A DNA stretch of 39,089 bases from Granulosicoccus sp. (GTDB lineage Bacteria; Pseudomonadota; Gammaproteobacteria; Granulosicoccales; Granulosicoccaceae), in NCBI GenBank assembly GCA_023301795.1, contig JALZVU010000310.1, positions 1-39,089 of the forward strand, in the 5' to 3' direction. The position numbers and the translations under genes are program-made. This document shows positions 1 through 9,413 of this stretch, in pieces (position 1 is the first letter of the stretch; each line of letters opens with the position of its first letter). Below the pieces are notes generated by a model, which searched no databases, was not told the DNA's origin, and saw only the letters and a program-made list of their open reading frames with translations.

Positions 1-2
1 TG

Positions 3-347
3 TTGCTATTAGAAGGCAAACATTCAGTACACAGAGTGTGGTTGGAGCGCGCAGACGCGCAGGACTATGAAAGCACTTGGCGAAGTTCATCTGCATTCTT
101 CCAGTCAGCAGTCGACATGGATGATTGGAGAAAATCATTAAAGAGGCGCTATCCTCTAGGCTCATTGATATCTAGAGACTTAGAGAGCATGGAACCTCTG
201 ATTAATCCTGACGGAGCGCCCGACGGCAATTACACCAGGTTGATTTTTAATAGCTCGTTTGAGTCGAAAATTAGTGCTCTAGAGACAGTAATCCTAACTG
301 AAGAAGCCGACGGTCATTGGCGAGTAGCAAGTTATTTTATTAAATAA
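3..347 (+). CDS. DUF4019-type protein, 5' end cut off by the window
   Basis: The reading frame is open from the first bases and ends in TAA at 345-347. The visible 114 residues match my memory of the DUF4019 family, small exported proteins of unknown function. The pattern seen is an early W-x-x-x-x-D-A-x-x-Y-x-x-x-W stretch, a central W-R-K-S-L-K-R-R-x-P-L-G-S segment, and a C-terminal G-H-W-R-V-A-S-Y-F-I-K ending. Family members usually begin with a signal peptide. None is present here, so the true start is probably upstream of the window and the TTG at position 3 is only where the visible frame begins. No function can be assigned, and no partner gene is visible on this side. Confidence 0.7.
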   Translation: MLLEGKHSVHRVWLERADAQDYESTWRSSSAFFQSAVDMDDWRKSLKRRYPLGSLISRDLESMEPLINPDGAPDGNYTRLIFNSSFESKISALETVILTEEADGHWRVASYFIK

Positions 348-847
348 TCAACGTGCGATATCAGCTTGCGTCAAATTCGGCTATGGATACTCCTAGCCCA
401 TCAGCAAACACTGTGGACATCGTCAGCTCAGCGGTAGACATCGACACTGCCTGTTAGCGTACTGCAGGCAGACGATTCAGAGTCGACACTCTAGGCTAAG
501 AACAGTAGCCGTTCATACATCGTTTGCGCTTTTCAAATAATTCGGTTTGATGTTTTCATCGTCTATGGCGCTTTTGCAGCAAAAATCAGACAACGAGTCA
601 TTTCACAACCGTTGGTCATAAAATGGTTGCGTCGTTTTTTTTCGGCTGCCTCTGTGGCACTTGGTGTTAAATTGATCATGGCAACGGTTTGACAGTGAGG
701 TCAAACTGCCATGCATACCGGCTAGGTAGCACTATGGTAGATCCAACGGCAGAGGTCAGCCTTAAGTTCAACCGGTCGACAATATCTTTCACAACTCATA
801 TAATTTATATCCGCTCACAGCGAAGATCTGCCGCTACCCATACTCGA
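348..847. other. 500-base gap without a recognised gene
   Basis: This lies between the DUF4019-type gene and the stop of the XRE regulator, which is on the minus strand. I see no tRNA-like structure, no strong hairpin followed by a T run, and no convincing ORF with a ribosome binding site. A plus-strand ORF from 689 to 1054 runs antisense through the XRE gene and resembles no known protein. The stretch may be decayed coding sequence. Confidence 0.4.
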
Positions 848-1063
848 CTAAGACGGGTTGTAACTAAATACCACGTCAACCTTTACTTCAAAAATGCCCG
901 CAATCTTGAAAGCAAGTTCGAGTGTGGGGAAGTACTTGGCATTTTCGATAGCAACAATGGTTTGCCGAGTAACGCCAACCTTGGTTGCCAATTCCTTTTG
1001 AGTCATTTCTCCATTTTCAAACCGGAGCTTTCTTATTTCATTGGTGATGAGTAATTTTGTCAA
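848..1063 (-). CDS. Small XRE-family (HTH_3) transcriptional regulator
   Basis: The 71-residue protein is almost entirely one Cro/C1-type helix-turn-helix domain. The core reads [20 protein letters not shown], followed by Y[11 protein letters not shown] and ending near V-F-S-Y. This is the compact YgzD-like type often found beside small membrane proteins. The start chosen is TTG at 1063-1061, because an AGGA (complement of 1071-1074) sits 7 bases upstream. The longer frame to 1162 would overlap the upstream gene by 98 bases. The stop of that gene is one base before this start, so the two are almost certainly translated from one message. It probably binds the dyad at 1554-1592 and represses its own operon (inference). 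Confidence 0.88.
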   Translation of the reverse strand: MTKLLITNEIRKLRFENGEMTQKELATKVGVTRQTIVAIENAKYFPTLELAFKIAGIFEVKVDVVFSYNPS

Positions 1064-1064
1064 T

Positions 1065-1514
1065 TTAAAGTCCTCTCTTGTAGAGGAATAGCTTGGTGGC
1101 AAGCTCTGCAACAACAGATAGATAAAATGCCAATACCATCGAGTTGAATACCCAGAATGCACTCCAGCCTAGCGCTAGTGCACCGATTGACAAAAAGAGG
1201 CCTGAACAAAGAACAAGATGGGAATAGTGCAAGGACTTGTACCCGATCTGTTCGTCACGTTCGTCGAGTGTAAAGTCTTCTTTCGTGTTTTTAAATACTT
1301 TCACACCGAATATTCCGACAGCGAATAAGACACATATTTCAAACGCGTATCCCAGAATAATTAACGAGGAAATGGCTCGCCCTATTTGCACCAAAGCGTC
1401 AGGCCCTGTGAAGTGTGCGATCCCCATAACACCAAAAACCCACCATGAATAAGCGACAAATGTAACGGTTGCCGTGAATATAAAAACATATGTGCTCTTC
1501 AGCTGCACGGGCAT
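1065..1514 (-). CDS. DUF2178-like four-helix membrane protein, partner of the XRE regulator
   Basis: The protein has 149 residues with about four hydrophobic segments, near residues 8-30, 40-65, 95-115 and 120-140. Between the second and third there is a charged loop containing D-E-R-D-E-Q-I. The D-E-R-x-x-x-I motif followed by helices recalls DUF2178 membrane proteins, which commonly sit next to small XRE regulators. The function of that family is unknown. ATG at 1514-1512 is chosen because GGAA lies 7 bases upstream. The longer frame to 1607 would run over the promoter and has no ribosome binding site. It is the first gene of a two-gene operon. It may sense a membrane signal and control the regulator, but the sequence does not show this. 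Confidence 0.75.
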   Translation of the reverse strand: MPVQLKSTYVFIFTATVTFVAYSWWVFGVMGIAHFTGPDALVQIGRAISSLIILGYAFEICVLFAVGIFGVKVFKNTKEDFTLDERDEQIGYKSLHYSHLVLCSGLFLSIGALALGWSAFWVFNSMVLAFYLSVVAELATKLFLYKRGL

Positions 1515-1551
1515 AAGTGGTTCCTTTTTCAGTGATGATTTCGATGGAAGC

Positions 1552-1592
1552 AATGTATGATATATTTGTCTTAGTGTCAAATATTTTATACA
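1552..1592 (-). promoter_or_regulatory. Promoter with overlapping 15-bp dyad operator for the DUF2178-XRE operon
   Basis: On the minus strand a perfect -35 TTGACA (complement of 1575-1580) is followed after 17 bases by TACATT (complement of 1552-1557). Over it lies an imperfect inverted repeat. Arm TGTATGATATATTTG (1554-1568) and arm CAAATATTTTATACA (1578-1592) pair at 13 of 15 positions across a 9-base spacer. An operator covering both promoter boxes is typical of autorepression by an XRE protein. A weaker plus-strand promoter (TTGTCT 1566-1571, TACATA 1589-1594, 17-base spacing) also overlaps it and could serve the MutS-like gene. Confidence 0.65.
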
Positions 1593-1659
1593 TACAAGAA
1601 AGAGCAATCTAGATAGTCAAAGCTCAATATGCGAAAGCCGCACTATTTCATCTCGTCAA

Positions 1660-3306
1660 TTGCTCACTGATATCCATAACTGGAAACCATCAAATTCCAT
1701 GACTTCGGCCATTCTGAATCGTTTTCGCACGTTTTTCTCAATGAAAGCAATCTACCTTAAAGAGCTCAGAGAGCGCTGGGGACGTCCTTACAAAACGTAC
1801 CGCGATCGATCTGATATCGCACAGTTGTATTCACTGACGTTAGGCGATACCACTCTTAAGAGCATTGACGACTCTACCTGGAATGATCTGGATATGGACG
1901 CCCTGTTTGATCGACTGGATAACAACACCACGCCCATCGGTCGTCAGTATCTGTATCGTCAGCTCAGAACCTACGAGCCAGACGAAGCGAAGTTACGGCT
2001 TAAGTACGAGGCATCGAGGCAATTTCAAACTGACCATACACTTCGTGAAGAGGTTCAGTTAAACACGTGGCTGTTGCGTAGCTCGAATGCGTCCTCAGTT
2101 ACCGAGATGCTTTTTGGCGAGATTCCTGAAGGCAACTTCCCCACGTTACTGGCCTGGTGCCTGGCCAGTGTTTCTTTGGCTTCAATCACCACGGCACTCA
2201 TCATGCCAGTGCTGTTCTGGTTGCCAATTGTTCCTGTGATCATGAATTTCACTTTCGCAGAAGCACACTCTCACAAGATAGGACGTCACTCGTTAAGCTT
2301 CGTCTATTTGCGAAACCTCCTCACCGCCGCTAGGCGCCTGTCTGCCATTGATTCTGGCAAAGGTATCAGCCAGCTGGATGATCTCAAAAACAATCGTCAG
2401 AAAATAAAGAAGCTTTCCACTCAATTCCGGATAGTTGGCCTGGACAGCACCAGCGAGGATCTTTTAACAGCACAGGTGGCATATTTTCTTAACTTGCTAT
2501 GTCTGTTTGATTTCCTGATATTTATGCGCTGCAGCAAACGACTTGCTGAGCACAAGGATGCGCTATCAGATATCTATTACACCGTAGCATCACTTGATAG
2601 CGCGATTTCGGTTGCGTCCTATATGGAATCGACAGGCCATCACTGCTGCCCAAAATTTGGTAGCGCAGATACGATATATTTTGAAGCTGTTACACACCCT
2701 CTTCTGGAAGGTGCCATTCCGAACGACTACTCAAGCACCGCTCGCTCCGCGTTGATTACAGGTTCGAACATGGCTGGGAAGTCAACCTTCATCAAAACCA
2801 TCGGAATAAACCTCGTGATGGCTCAAACGCTATGGCTGTGCCACGCACAATCTGCGCTTGTCCCAAAGGTGGCAGTCATGTCTTCCATCAAGCGTGTCGA
2901 CTCCATCAAAGAAGGTAAGAGCTACTACTTCGCCGAAATAGAAACCTTGTTACGCCTGATTGCAGCTAGCGTTGAAGAGCATCCCTATGTATTTCTCATC
3001 GACGAGATTATGCACGGCACCAACACGGTAGAAAGAATTGCAAGCGCCACTGCCGTGTTAGATCGCATTTCACGCAGCAATACAGTTATGGTGACGAGTC
3101 ACGATGTTGAACTTAGTCAGTTGCTTTCTAACCGATTCACTTCCTTTCATTTTCAAGAGACGACTGATCTCAACAACATGTTCGACTACAAGCTAAAGGA
3201 AGGACACTGCACCACTCGCAACGCGATAACGTTGTTGGAGGCTATCGGATTTCCTTCCGATGTTATCAGTACGGCGCGAAAAGTTGCATCAGAACTTGAA
3301 TGCTGA
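1660..3306 (+). CDS. MutS-family ATPase with membrane segments (not canonical MutS)
   Basis: The 548-residue protein has the MutS ATPase domain at its C-terminus. The Walker A motif G-S-N-M-A-G-K-S-T is at residues 368-376, Walker B L-I-D-E ends at residues 448-449 and is followed by M-H-G-T-N-T, and a T-S-H-D switch lies near 479. It lacks the mismatch-recognition domain of MutS, which is about 850 residues long. Instead it carries a long hydrophobic stretch near residues 165-200 and another near 268-290, so it is probably membrane-anchored. Similar MutS-like proteins occur in Bacteroidetes and Proteobacteria without a known role. The start is uncertain: TTG at 1660, ATG at 1699 and ATG at 1741 all lack a good ribosome binding site. 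It is divergent from the DUF2178-XRE operon. A role in ordinary mismatch repair is unlikely. Confidence 0.82.
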   Translation: MLTDIHNWKPSNSMTSAILNRFRTFFSMKAIYLKELRERWGRPYKTYRDRSDIAQLYSLTLGDTTLKSIDDSTWNDLDMDALFDRLDNNTTPIGRQYLYRQLRTYEPDEAKLRLKYEASRQFQTDHTLREEVQLNTWLLRSSNASSVTEMLFGEIPEGNFPTLLAWCLASVSLASITTALIMPVLFWLPIVPVIMNFTFAEAHSHKIGRHSLSFVYLRNLLTAARRLSAIDSGKGISQLDDLKNNRQKIKKLSTQFRIVGLDSTSEDLLTAQVAYFLNLLCLFDFLIFMRCSKRLAEHKDALSDIYYTVASLDSAISVASYMESTGHHCCPKFGSADTIYFEAVTHPLLEGAIPNDYSSTARSALITGSNMAGKSTFIKTIGINLVMAQTLWLCHAQSALVPKVAVMSSIKRVDSIKEGKSYYFAEIETLLRLIAASVEEHPYVFLIDEIMHGTNTVERIASATAVLDRISRSNTVMVTSHDVELSQLLSNRFTSFHFQETTDLNNMFDYKLKEGHCTTRNAITLLEAIGFPSDVISTARKVASELEC

Positions 3307-3361
3307 ACAGCGAAAGCAGCAGGCAAACATATCGTTGAGCTGATTGGGTAGCTAGCCGTTT

Positions 3362-3385
3362 GGGTGGTCAGCTATGTGACCACCC
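3362..3385 (+). terminator. Possible terminator hairpin after the MutS-like gene
   Basis: A perfect 9-bp stem, GGGTGGTCA (3362-3370) with TGACCACCC (3377-3385), closes a 6-base loop 55 bases after the MutS-like stop. No T run follows, so it would be an atypical or bidirectional terminator between this gene and the pseudogene on the other strand. Confidence 0.45.
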
Positions 3386-3433
3386 TCATAGAGCGTGACA
3401 AGCAAATAAAACAAGATTCACATCACTCAAAAA

Positions 3434-3999
3434 CGCCCCAACAGCCCAGCCGCCAATCGTGTCCCCTGATCAATAGCTCGCTGGGCATCCAGCTCTGCTG
3501 CTACATTTACACCACCGATAAGATGCGCCGGTACAACCAGTTGTTGCAATCGCTCTTGTAGCTCACGAAGCGGATCCTTTCCTGCGCAAATAATGTCATG
3601 ATCAACGGCAAGCACACGCTCTTCACCCTCTACGGCGATGTACAGGTCTTCATCATCGATCCACCGGTACTCAGAGCCTTTGATCATATTCACGCCGCGC
3701 ATTGTCAGTAAGCGCCAATGATAGCGACACACGAGCCCACATTAGCTCGTCTACGCAACACGTCAACGTAGGACAACACCTTCGAATGTTCTATTCCTTC
3801 TTTAGGCGGCGTGCGAGGTTACACACCTGTGACCAGTACCACCTCATCACACGCTTTGAGTTGTTCAACATTACCAATCCGGTGGTTGAGCTTTAACACT
3901 GCACGCCCGTCAGCTCAATTTGCTTCTGAAAATATCGCAACGTCTCATTAAACTCTTCTTTTCCAAGCGCCTGCGTGGCCATTGAACTGACCACCAATT
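3434..3999 (-). pseudogene. Decayed fragment of a fadH-type 2,4-dienoyl-CoA reductase gene
   Basis: This stretch is a diverged copy, about 85% identical by eye, of the last 800 bases of the intact fadH-type gene at 6379-8403, in the same orientation. It starts at the equivalent of the fadH stop codon, where TAG has become TTG. It ends inside the gene at the equivalent of about 7174, so the N-terminal 410 residues are absent. A 235-base deletion between two GCGCC copies (equivalents of 6652 and 6887, joined at 3712-3716) removes about residues 505-583 and shifts the frame. Further small indels occur, for example near 3980. A 101-residue frame survives at 3427-3732 but corresponds only to the C-terminal tail of FadH, so no active enzyme can be made. 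Confidence 0.88.
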
Positions 4000-4220
4000 C
4001 CAACACCAGACCAGCGCTGTTGTTATAATTTAGCGGCCCGGTTATGATCTTTGTATCAATAGCGGATGTGTAGCAGGCGTATTGCCAGACGCTGTGGCGG
4101 ACAAATCTGTCAGGCAGGCGTCCACTTGTGGCGCTTTGCCTTAACCGAATACACTACATATACCAGAGAACAGATGATTGAACTCCATATTCATGAATGC
4201 CTTTGGCTGGAGGGATGTTC
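4000..4220. other. Leader region of the glycosyltransferase gene
   Basis: This lies between the end of fadH-like homology and the glycosyltransferase start. A TATAAT hexamer at 4024-4029 could be a -10 box, but no matching -35 is seen 16-18 bases upstream. No gene or repeat is recognised. Confidence 0.3.
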
Positions 4221-5309
4221 ATGAGGCTGTTGATAGTGCCGGACAAAGGACGATCATTTTCCAGTGTCAGGCCGGAGGCCGAAATATATTTGAGTCTGGC
4301 TAGAGCTGGGCATGAACTGACGCTCTGTGTCGATCCTGAAAGCGCTTATTTTAGCCGCTACAAAGTCGCCAATATAGAACTGCTAGAATTGCCTTACGGC
4401 GCAAAACTGGTGTGGAAGAACATACAGAAACTAAAACACCAGATCAAATCCAAGAACATTGAAGTCGTCTACGCCACGACATCGAGAACAATACCAAACG
4501 CTGCAATAGCATGCATTGGGACGTCAGCCAGAATGGTTGCCTACAGAGGCACGACCGGTGGCTTGTACCCTACCGATATCAGCAACTACTTGGGTGTTAT
4601 GAATCCACGTGTCAATGGTGTTATTTGCGTCTCCAAGGCCGTTGAGGAGCACGTAAAAAAGAGCGCAAGAAAGTCAATTCATCCATTTGTATCGGCCATT
4701 CACAAAGGCCACGACAGAACCTGGTATACAGAGCCTGCTGCCGACCTTGCAGAGTTTTCCAGCGATACCACAAAGTTTAATGTCCTATGTATCGGTAGCT
4801 CGCGCCCTTATAAAGGCATGCAGTACTTTATCGATGCACTGCGCTATGTAAAAGATCTACCGAGGCTACAGGTAATATTGGTTGGAACTGGATTCGATAC
4901 ACCCGAATTTCAACAACAACTTCAAGCCACTGGGATGGCAGACAGGATAAGCCTTCCTGGGTTCCGGCAGGACGTCCCACAAATTGCGAAAGCTTGCGAC
5001 ATCATGGTAGCGCCTTCGCTGCGCGAAGGGTTGCCGCGCGCGGTGATGGAGTCACTGGCCAATGGTACGCCTGTCATAAGCGCAGCTAATCCGGGAACGA
5101 TGGAAATCGTGGAAGACAACAAAAATGGCTATATCGTGCCATTGGCAGATGCTATATCGATCGCTGAAAAAATAAAGTTTCTTTATCATTCGCCAGACCA
5201 ATTGCAGCGCATAACAAACAGCGCATCTGACGTGATAGACGGTAGGCTTTCCCATCAGAATACGGTTGATTCATATACTGAATACTTTAGTCGCATAATT
5301 GCGCAATAA
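4221..5309 (+). CDS. Glycosyltransferase family 4 (GT-B) protein
   Basis: The 362-residue protein has a GT-B layout. The N-terminal half carries I-C-V-S-K-A-V-E near its end. The C-terminal half begins with V-L-C-I-G-S-S-R-P-Y-K-G, then contains L-P-G-F-R-Q-D-V and the E-x7-E signature R-E-G-L-P-R-A-V-M-E-S, with glutamates at 269 and 277. This is typical of retaining GT4 enzymes, which transfer a sugar from a nucleotide donor to a lipid-linked or polysaccharide acceptor at the inner membrane face. ATG at 4221 is chosen because GGAGGG (4209-4214) is 6 bases upstream. The ATGs at 4197 and 4215 are too early or too close. It converges on a CDP-glycerol transferase-like gene with a 14-base gap. 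Donor and acceptor are unknown; a surface glycan is likely. Confidence 0.87.
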   Translation: MRLLIVPDKGRSFSSVRPEAEIYLSLARAGHELTLCVDPESAYFSRYKVANIELLELPYGAKLVWKNIQKLKHQIKSKNIEVVYATTSRTIPNAAIACIGTSARMVAYRGTTGGLYPTDISNYLGVMNPRVNGVICVSKAVEEHVKKSARKSIHPFVSAIHKGHDRTWYTEPAADLAEFSSDTTKFNVLCIGSSRPYKGMQYFIDALRYVKDLPRLQVILVGTGFDTPEFQQQLQATGMADRISLPGFRQDVPQIAKACDIMVAPSLREGLPRAVMESLANGTPVISAANPGTMEIVEDNKNGYIVPLADAISIAEKIKFLYHSPDQLQRITNSASDVIDGRLSHQNTVDSYTEYFSRIIAQ

Positions 5310-5323
5310 ATTGTATTCAACAA

Positions 5324-6364
5324 TCAAACTCGCCAATAGCTCAATTTTTTTCGCATTTTAAATTGCCGAAACATATCCAGCTTCTTACGCGTCAGTTGTG
5401 ACTGATCAATTACCGCGTCATCAATTGCGTCGAGCGTGCGCTGCGAGGACAAGCCGTCCGAATACGGATGAATTAGCTGTCCGAAAGTCTTAATAACACG
5501 CATCAATTCAGCTGGCCTGCCAAGGGCAGTTAACAATGCTCGCTCCAGCTCGTTTTCACTTGTGATGTTTAACAGATGATCGCCCGGTGAAATATTGTTA
5601 AACGTTACAACTGGTTTGTTCAATAACAAGAACATGGAAATCACTGACGAAGTGTCACAGAGCATGACATCCGCTTGACGCAATAGTGGGTTGATATCAT
5701 CCGTCTCCACCACAGTCAGGTGTTCTGAGGTGATGGCCTTGTATCGCTCGACTGTCTGGTGAGACATTTTAGGGTGAAATTGAACTATCCAGCGCCACTT
5801 GCCTGTCAGGCTCAGTTGTTTGATCGTGTCATGTAGTCGCTCGGCACAGGACAGTCGTTTGGAAAACGTTGAGCAAAACAAAACAGTTGGCCGGCTGTCG
5901 TCTACATTTTGGGTAGTTGAAAATAATGTATCAAGTGCACACCAGCCCGTCTGCCTGACAAAATAACTTTGTGGCGACGACGACAATGATTCAAAGACGC
6001 TGGTGGATTCAGGTCCTTGTGTGCAATACAGATCAAAACAATTCCTGATTTTGTAATGATCATTACGCCCTCGCGTGTCAAGCTTTCCAGCATCAAATCC
6101 GTGAAAAACGGCCACGTTAATACCGGGTAAAAAGGTCGGTGCCATATTCCCGGGGAATATCGTGGCATCCGCCTGGTAGGCAAAAACTTCATCCAGACTG
6201 CTCAGTCTATTTTCAGTGCTGTGCAGAAATTCTGCAGACACCTGCTCACCTTCCAGAAACCAGGCAACCTCGTCCCCACGCTCGCGGATAGCGTGTTGCA
6301 AAGGCCTGAGAATTCCATACGAGTAGTTTTGCGAGATGTAGAATAAATAGCGTTTACGGTTCAT
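5324..6364 (-). CDS. CDP-glycerol glycerophosphotransferase-like protein (TagB/TagF family)
   Basis: The 346-residue protein resembles the Glyphos_transf catalytic domain. Seen are F-H-G-F at 87-90, a Q-F-H-P-K motif with His-Pro at 197-198, and L-L-R-Q-A-D-V-M-L-C-D-T-S-S-V with the D-T-S-S at 237-240, followed by K-P-V-V-T-F-N. In known members these parts bind the CDP-polyol donor and phosphate acceptor during synthesis of teichoic-acid-like polymers. In Gram-negatives they decorate capsule or LPS. There is no N-terminal membrane anchor. The ATG is 14 bases after the stop of fadH on the same strand, so it may be read from the fadH message. With the convergent glycosyltransferase it probably forms a small surface-polymer module (inference). 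A related polyol- or glycan-transferring role is possible. Confidence 0.78.
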   Translation of the reverse strand: MNRKRYLFYISQNYSYGILRPLQHAIRERGDEVAWFLEGEQVSAEFLHSTENRLSSLDEVFAYQADATIFPGNMAPTFLPGINVAVFHGFDAGKLDTRGRNDHYKIRNCFDLYCTQGPESTSVFESLSSSPQSYFVRQTGWCALDTLFSTTQNVDDSRPTVLFCSTFSKRLSCAERLHDTIKQLSLTGKWRWIVQFHPKMSHQTVERYKAITSEHLTVVETDDINPLLRQADVMLCDTSSVISMFLLLNKPVVTFNNISPGDHLLNITSENELERALLTALGRPAELMRVIKTFGQLIHPYSDGLSSQRTLDAIDDAVIDQSQLTRKKLDMFRQFKMRKKLSYWRV

Positions 6365-6378
6365 GGGTACAAAGCACC

Positions 6379-8412
<2,034 letters not shown>

Positions 8413-8462
8413 CTAACTCCGGTTCAGCGCCTTAGTGAATTAGGCGTCTGATGGGCGAAATA

Positions 8463-9167
8463 TCAAGACAACAAAATACCACCATCCACATCCAGCGTAG
8501 TACCGGTGACAAAATCATTTTGAATAAGAAAAATAATACCCTGAGCACATTCGTGGGAGGTGCCCGCTCTGGCAATCAGGTTGTTACCGGTCAGCTTGTC
8601 ATACAGAGCCACGCGCTCATCACCTTGCAAAGGCACCATCGGTGTATCAATAAGCCCTGGAGACATGACATTAATACGTTTTGGTGCAATTTCTTTTGCC
8701 ACTGCACGGGACAATGCCTCCACCGCACCGCCCACTGACGAAAGTGCAACCTGCCCTGGCCCACATCGACGCGCTGGTGAACCCGACACTAAAACAATTG
8801 ATCCAGCATCAGACAGGTGTTCGACGCCGTATCGCACCACATTGGCGTAACCCCACAATTTGTCAAAAGAGCCCATGTAACCGTCCATATCCATATCAGA
8901 AAACGGCCCAATCGCACGGCTACCACCCGTCGCAGCGCTCACGAGAATATCGAAAGGTGCCAGCTTACTGAACAAGACGTCCAAAGCATCTCTTTCACGA
9001 ACATCACACTGCTCAAAAGTGGCCCCCTCTGGCAACGCGGCAGCTTTTGATGCATCACGCCCCATCGCCACAACCGTTGCACCCAGTGAAACCAGTTGTT
9101 CAACGGTTGCCAGACCGATACCGGAGGTTCCGCCAAATACCAGTGCCTTCTTTCCCGAGATGTTCAT
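8463..9167 (-). CDS. SDR-family protein lacking the usual catalytic Tyr and Lys
   Basis: The 234-residue protein has a Rossmann fold with the cofactor motif G-G-T-S-G-I-G at 12-18, C-D-V near 54 and a C-terminal D-V-D-G-G ending, all typical of classical short-chain dehydrogenases. The Y-x-x-x-K catalytic segment is replaced: after V-S-G-S-P-A-R-R the protein reads V-A-L-S-S-V-G-G-A-V-E-A-L, with no Tyr or Lys at the expected places. From memory a known SDR subgroup (PRK07041-like, with a K-L-W-G motif as here) shares this loss, so it is not simple decay. It may bind NAD(P)H without standard catalysis or use other residues. It precedes fadH on the same strand, which hints at acyl or enoyl metabolism. 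Confidence 0.85.
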   Translation of the reverse strand: MNISGKKALVFGGTSGIGLATVEQLVSLGATVVAMGRDASKAAALPEGATFEQCDVRERDALDVLFSKLAPFDILVSAATGGSRAIGPFSDMDMDGYMGSFDKLWGYANVVRYGVEHLSDAGSIVLVSGSPARRCGPGQVALSSVGGAVEALSRAVAKEIAPKRINVMSPGLIDTPMVPLQGDERVALYDKLTGNNLIARAGTSHECAQGIIFLIQNDFVTGTTLDVDGGILLS

Positions 9168-9197
9168 AGTTTTGACGTCATTTGAAAGGAGACCAGA

Positions 9198-9308
9198 TTG
9201 TCCGCAGCTTTAAGCATGAATGCAAGGCTTGACACGGAATCGCAGCTTGCCCTGTCAACCAAGCTTACCGCGCTGATCGTAGAACCTGCGCCCTACGTAA
9301 ACGGATAG
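9198..9308 (+). CDS. Possible 36-residue small ORF with a strong ribosome binding site
   Basis: An AAAGGAG sequence at 9185-9191 stands 6 bases before a TTG at 9198. The frame is open for 36 codons to TAG at 9306-9308. The peptide has no hydrophobic core and no recognised motif. It lies in the divergent gap between the SDR gene and the beta-barrel gene. The ribosome binding site is better than those of several real genes here, but a chance match is quite possible. Confidence 0.2.
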   Translation: MSAALSMNARLDTESQLALSTKLTALIVEPAPYVNG

Positions 9309-9413
9309 CAGAAGCTAATGCTGGCTTAACCCTAGCCCTTACCACTCAAAGCAAAGAACAGCCAGACTGCTGGTAGATGTTCTTTTCCTCCATTAGATTA
9401 CAGCCAATCAACC

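Noticed and set aside
689-1054. 121-residue plus-strand ORF
   Set aside because: It runs antisense through the XRE regulator, matches no family and has no ribosome binding site.
3427-3732. 101-residue ORF as a real gene
   Set aside because: It is only the C-terminal tail of a fadH-type protein without a domain start, inside a frameshifted fragment.
9226-9258. TTGACA and TGTCAA inverted pair as an operator
   Set aside because: Arms of only six bases separated by 18 bases; likely chance.
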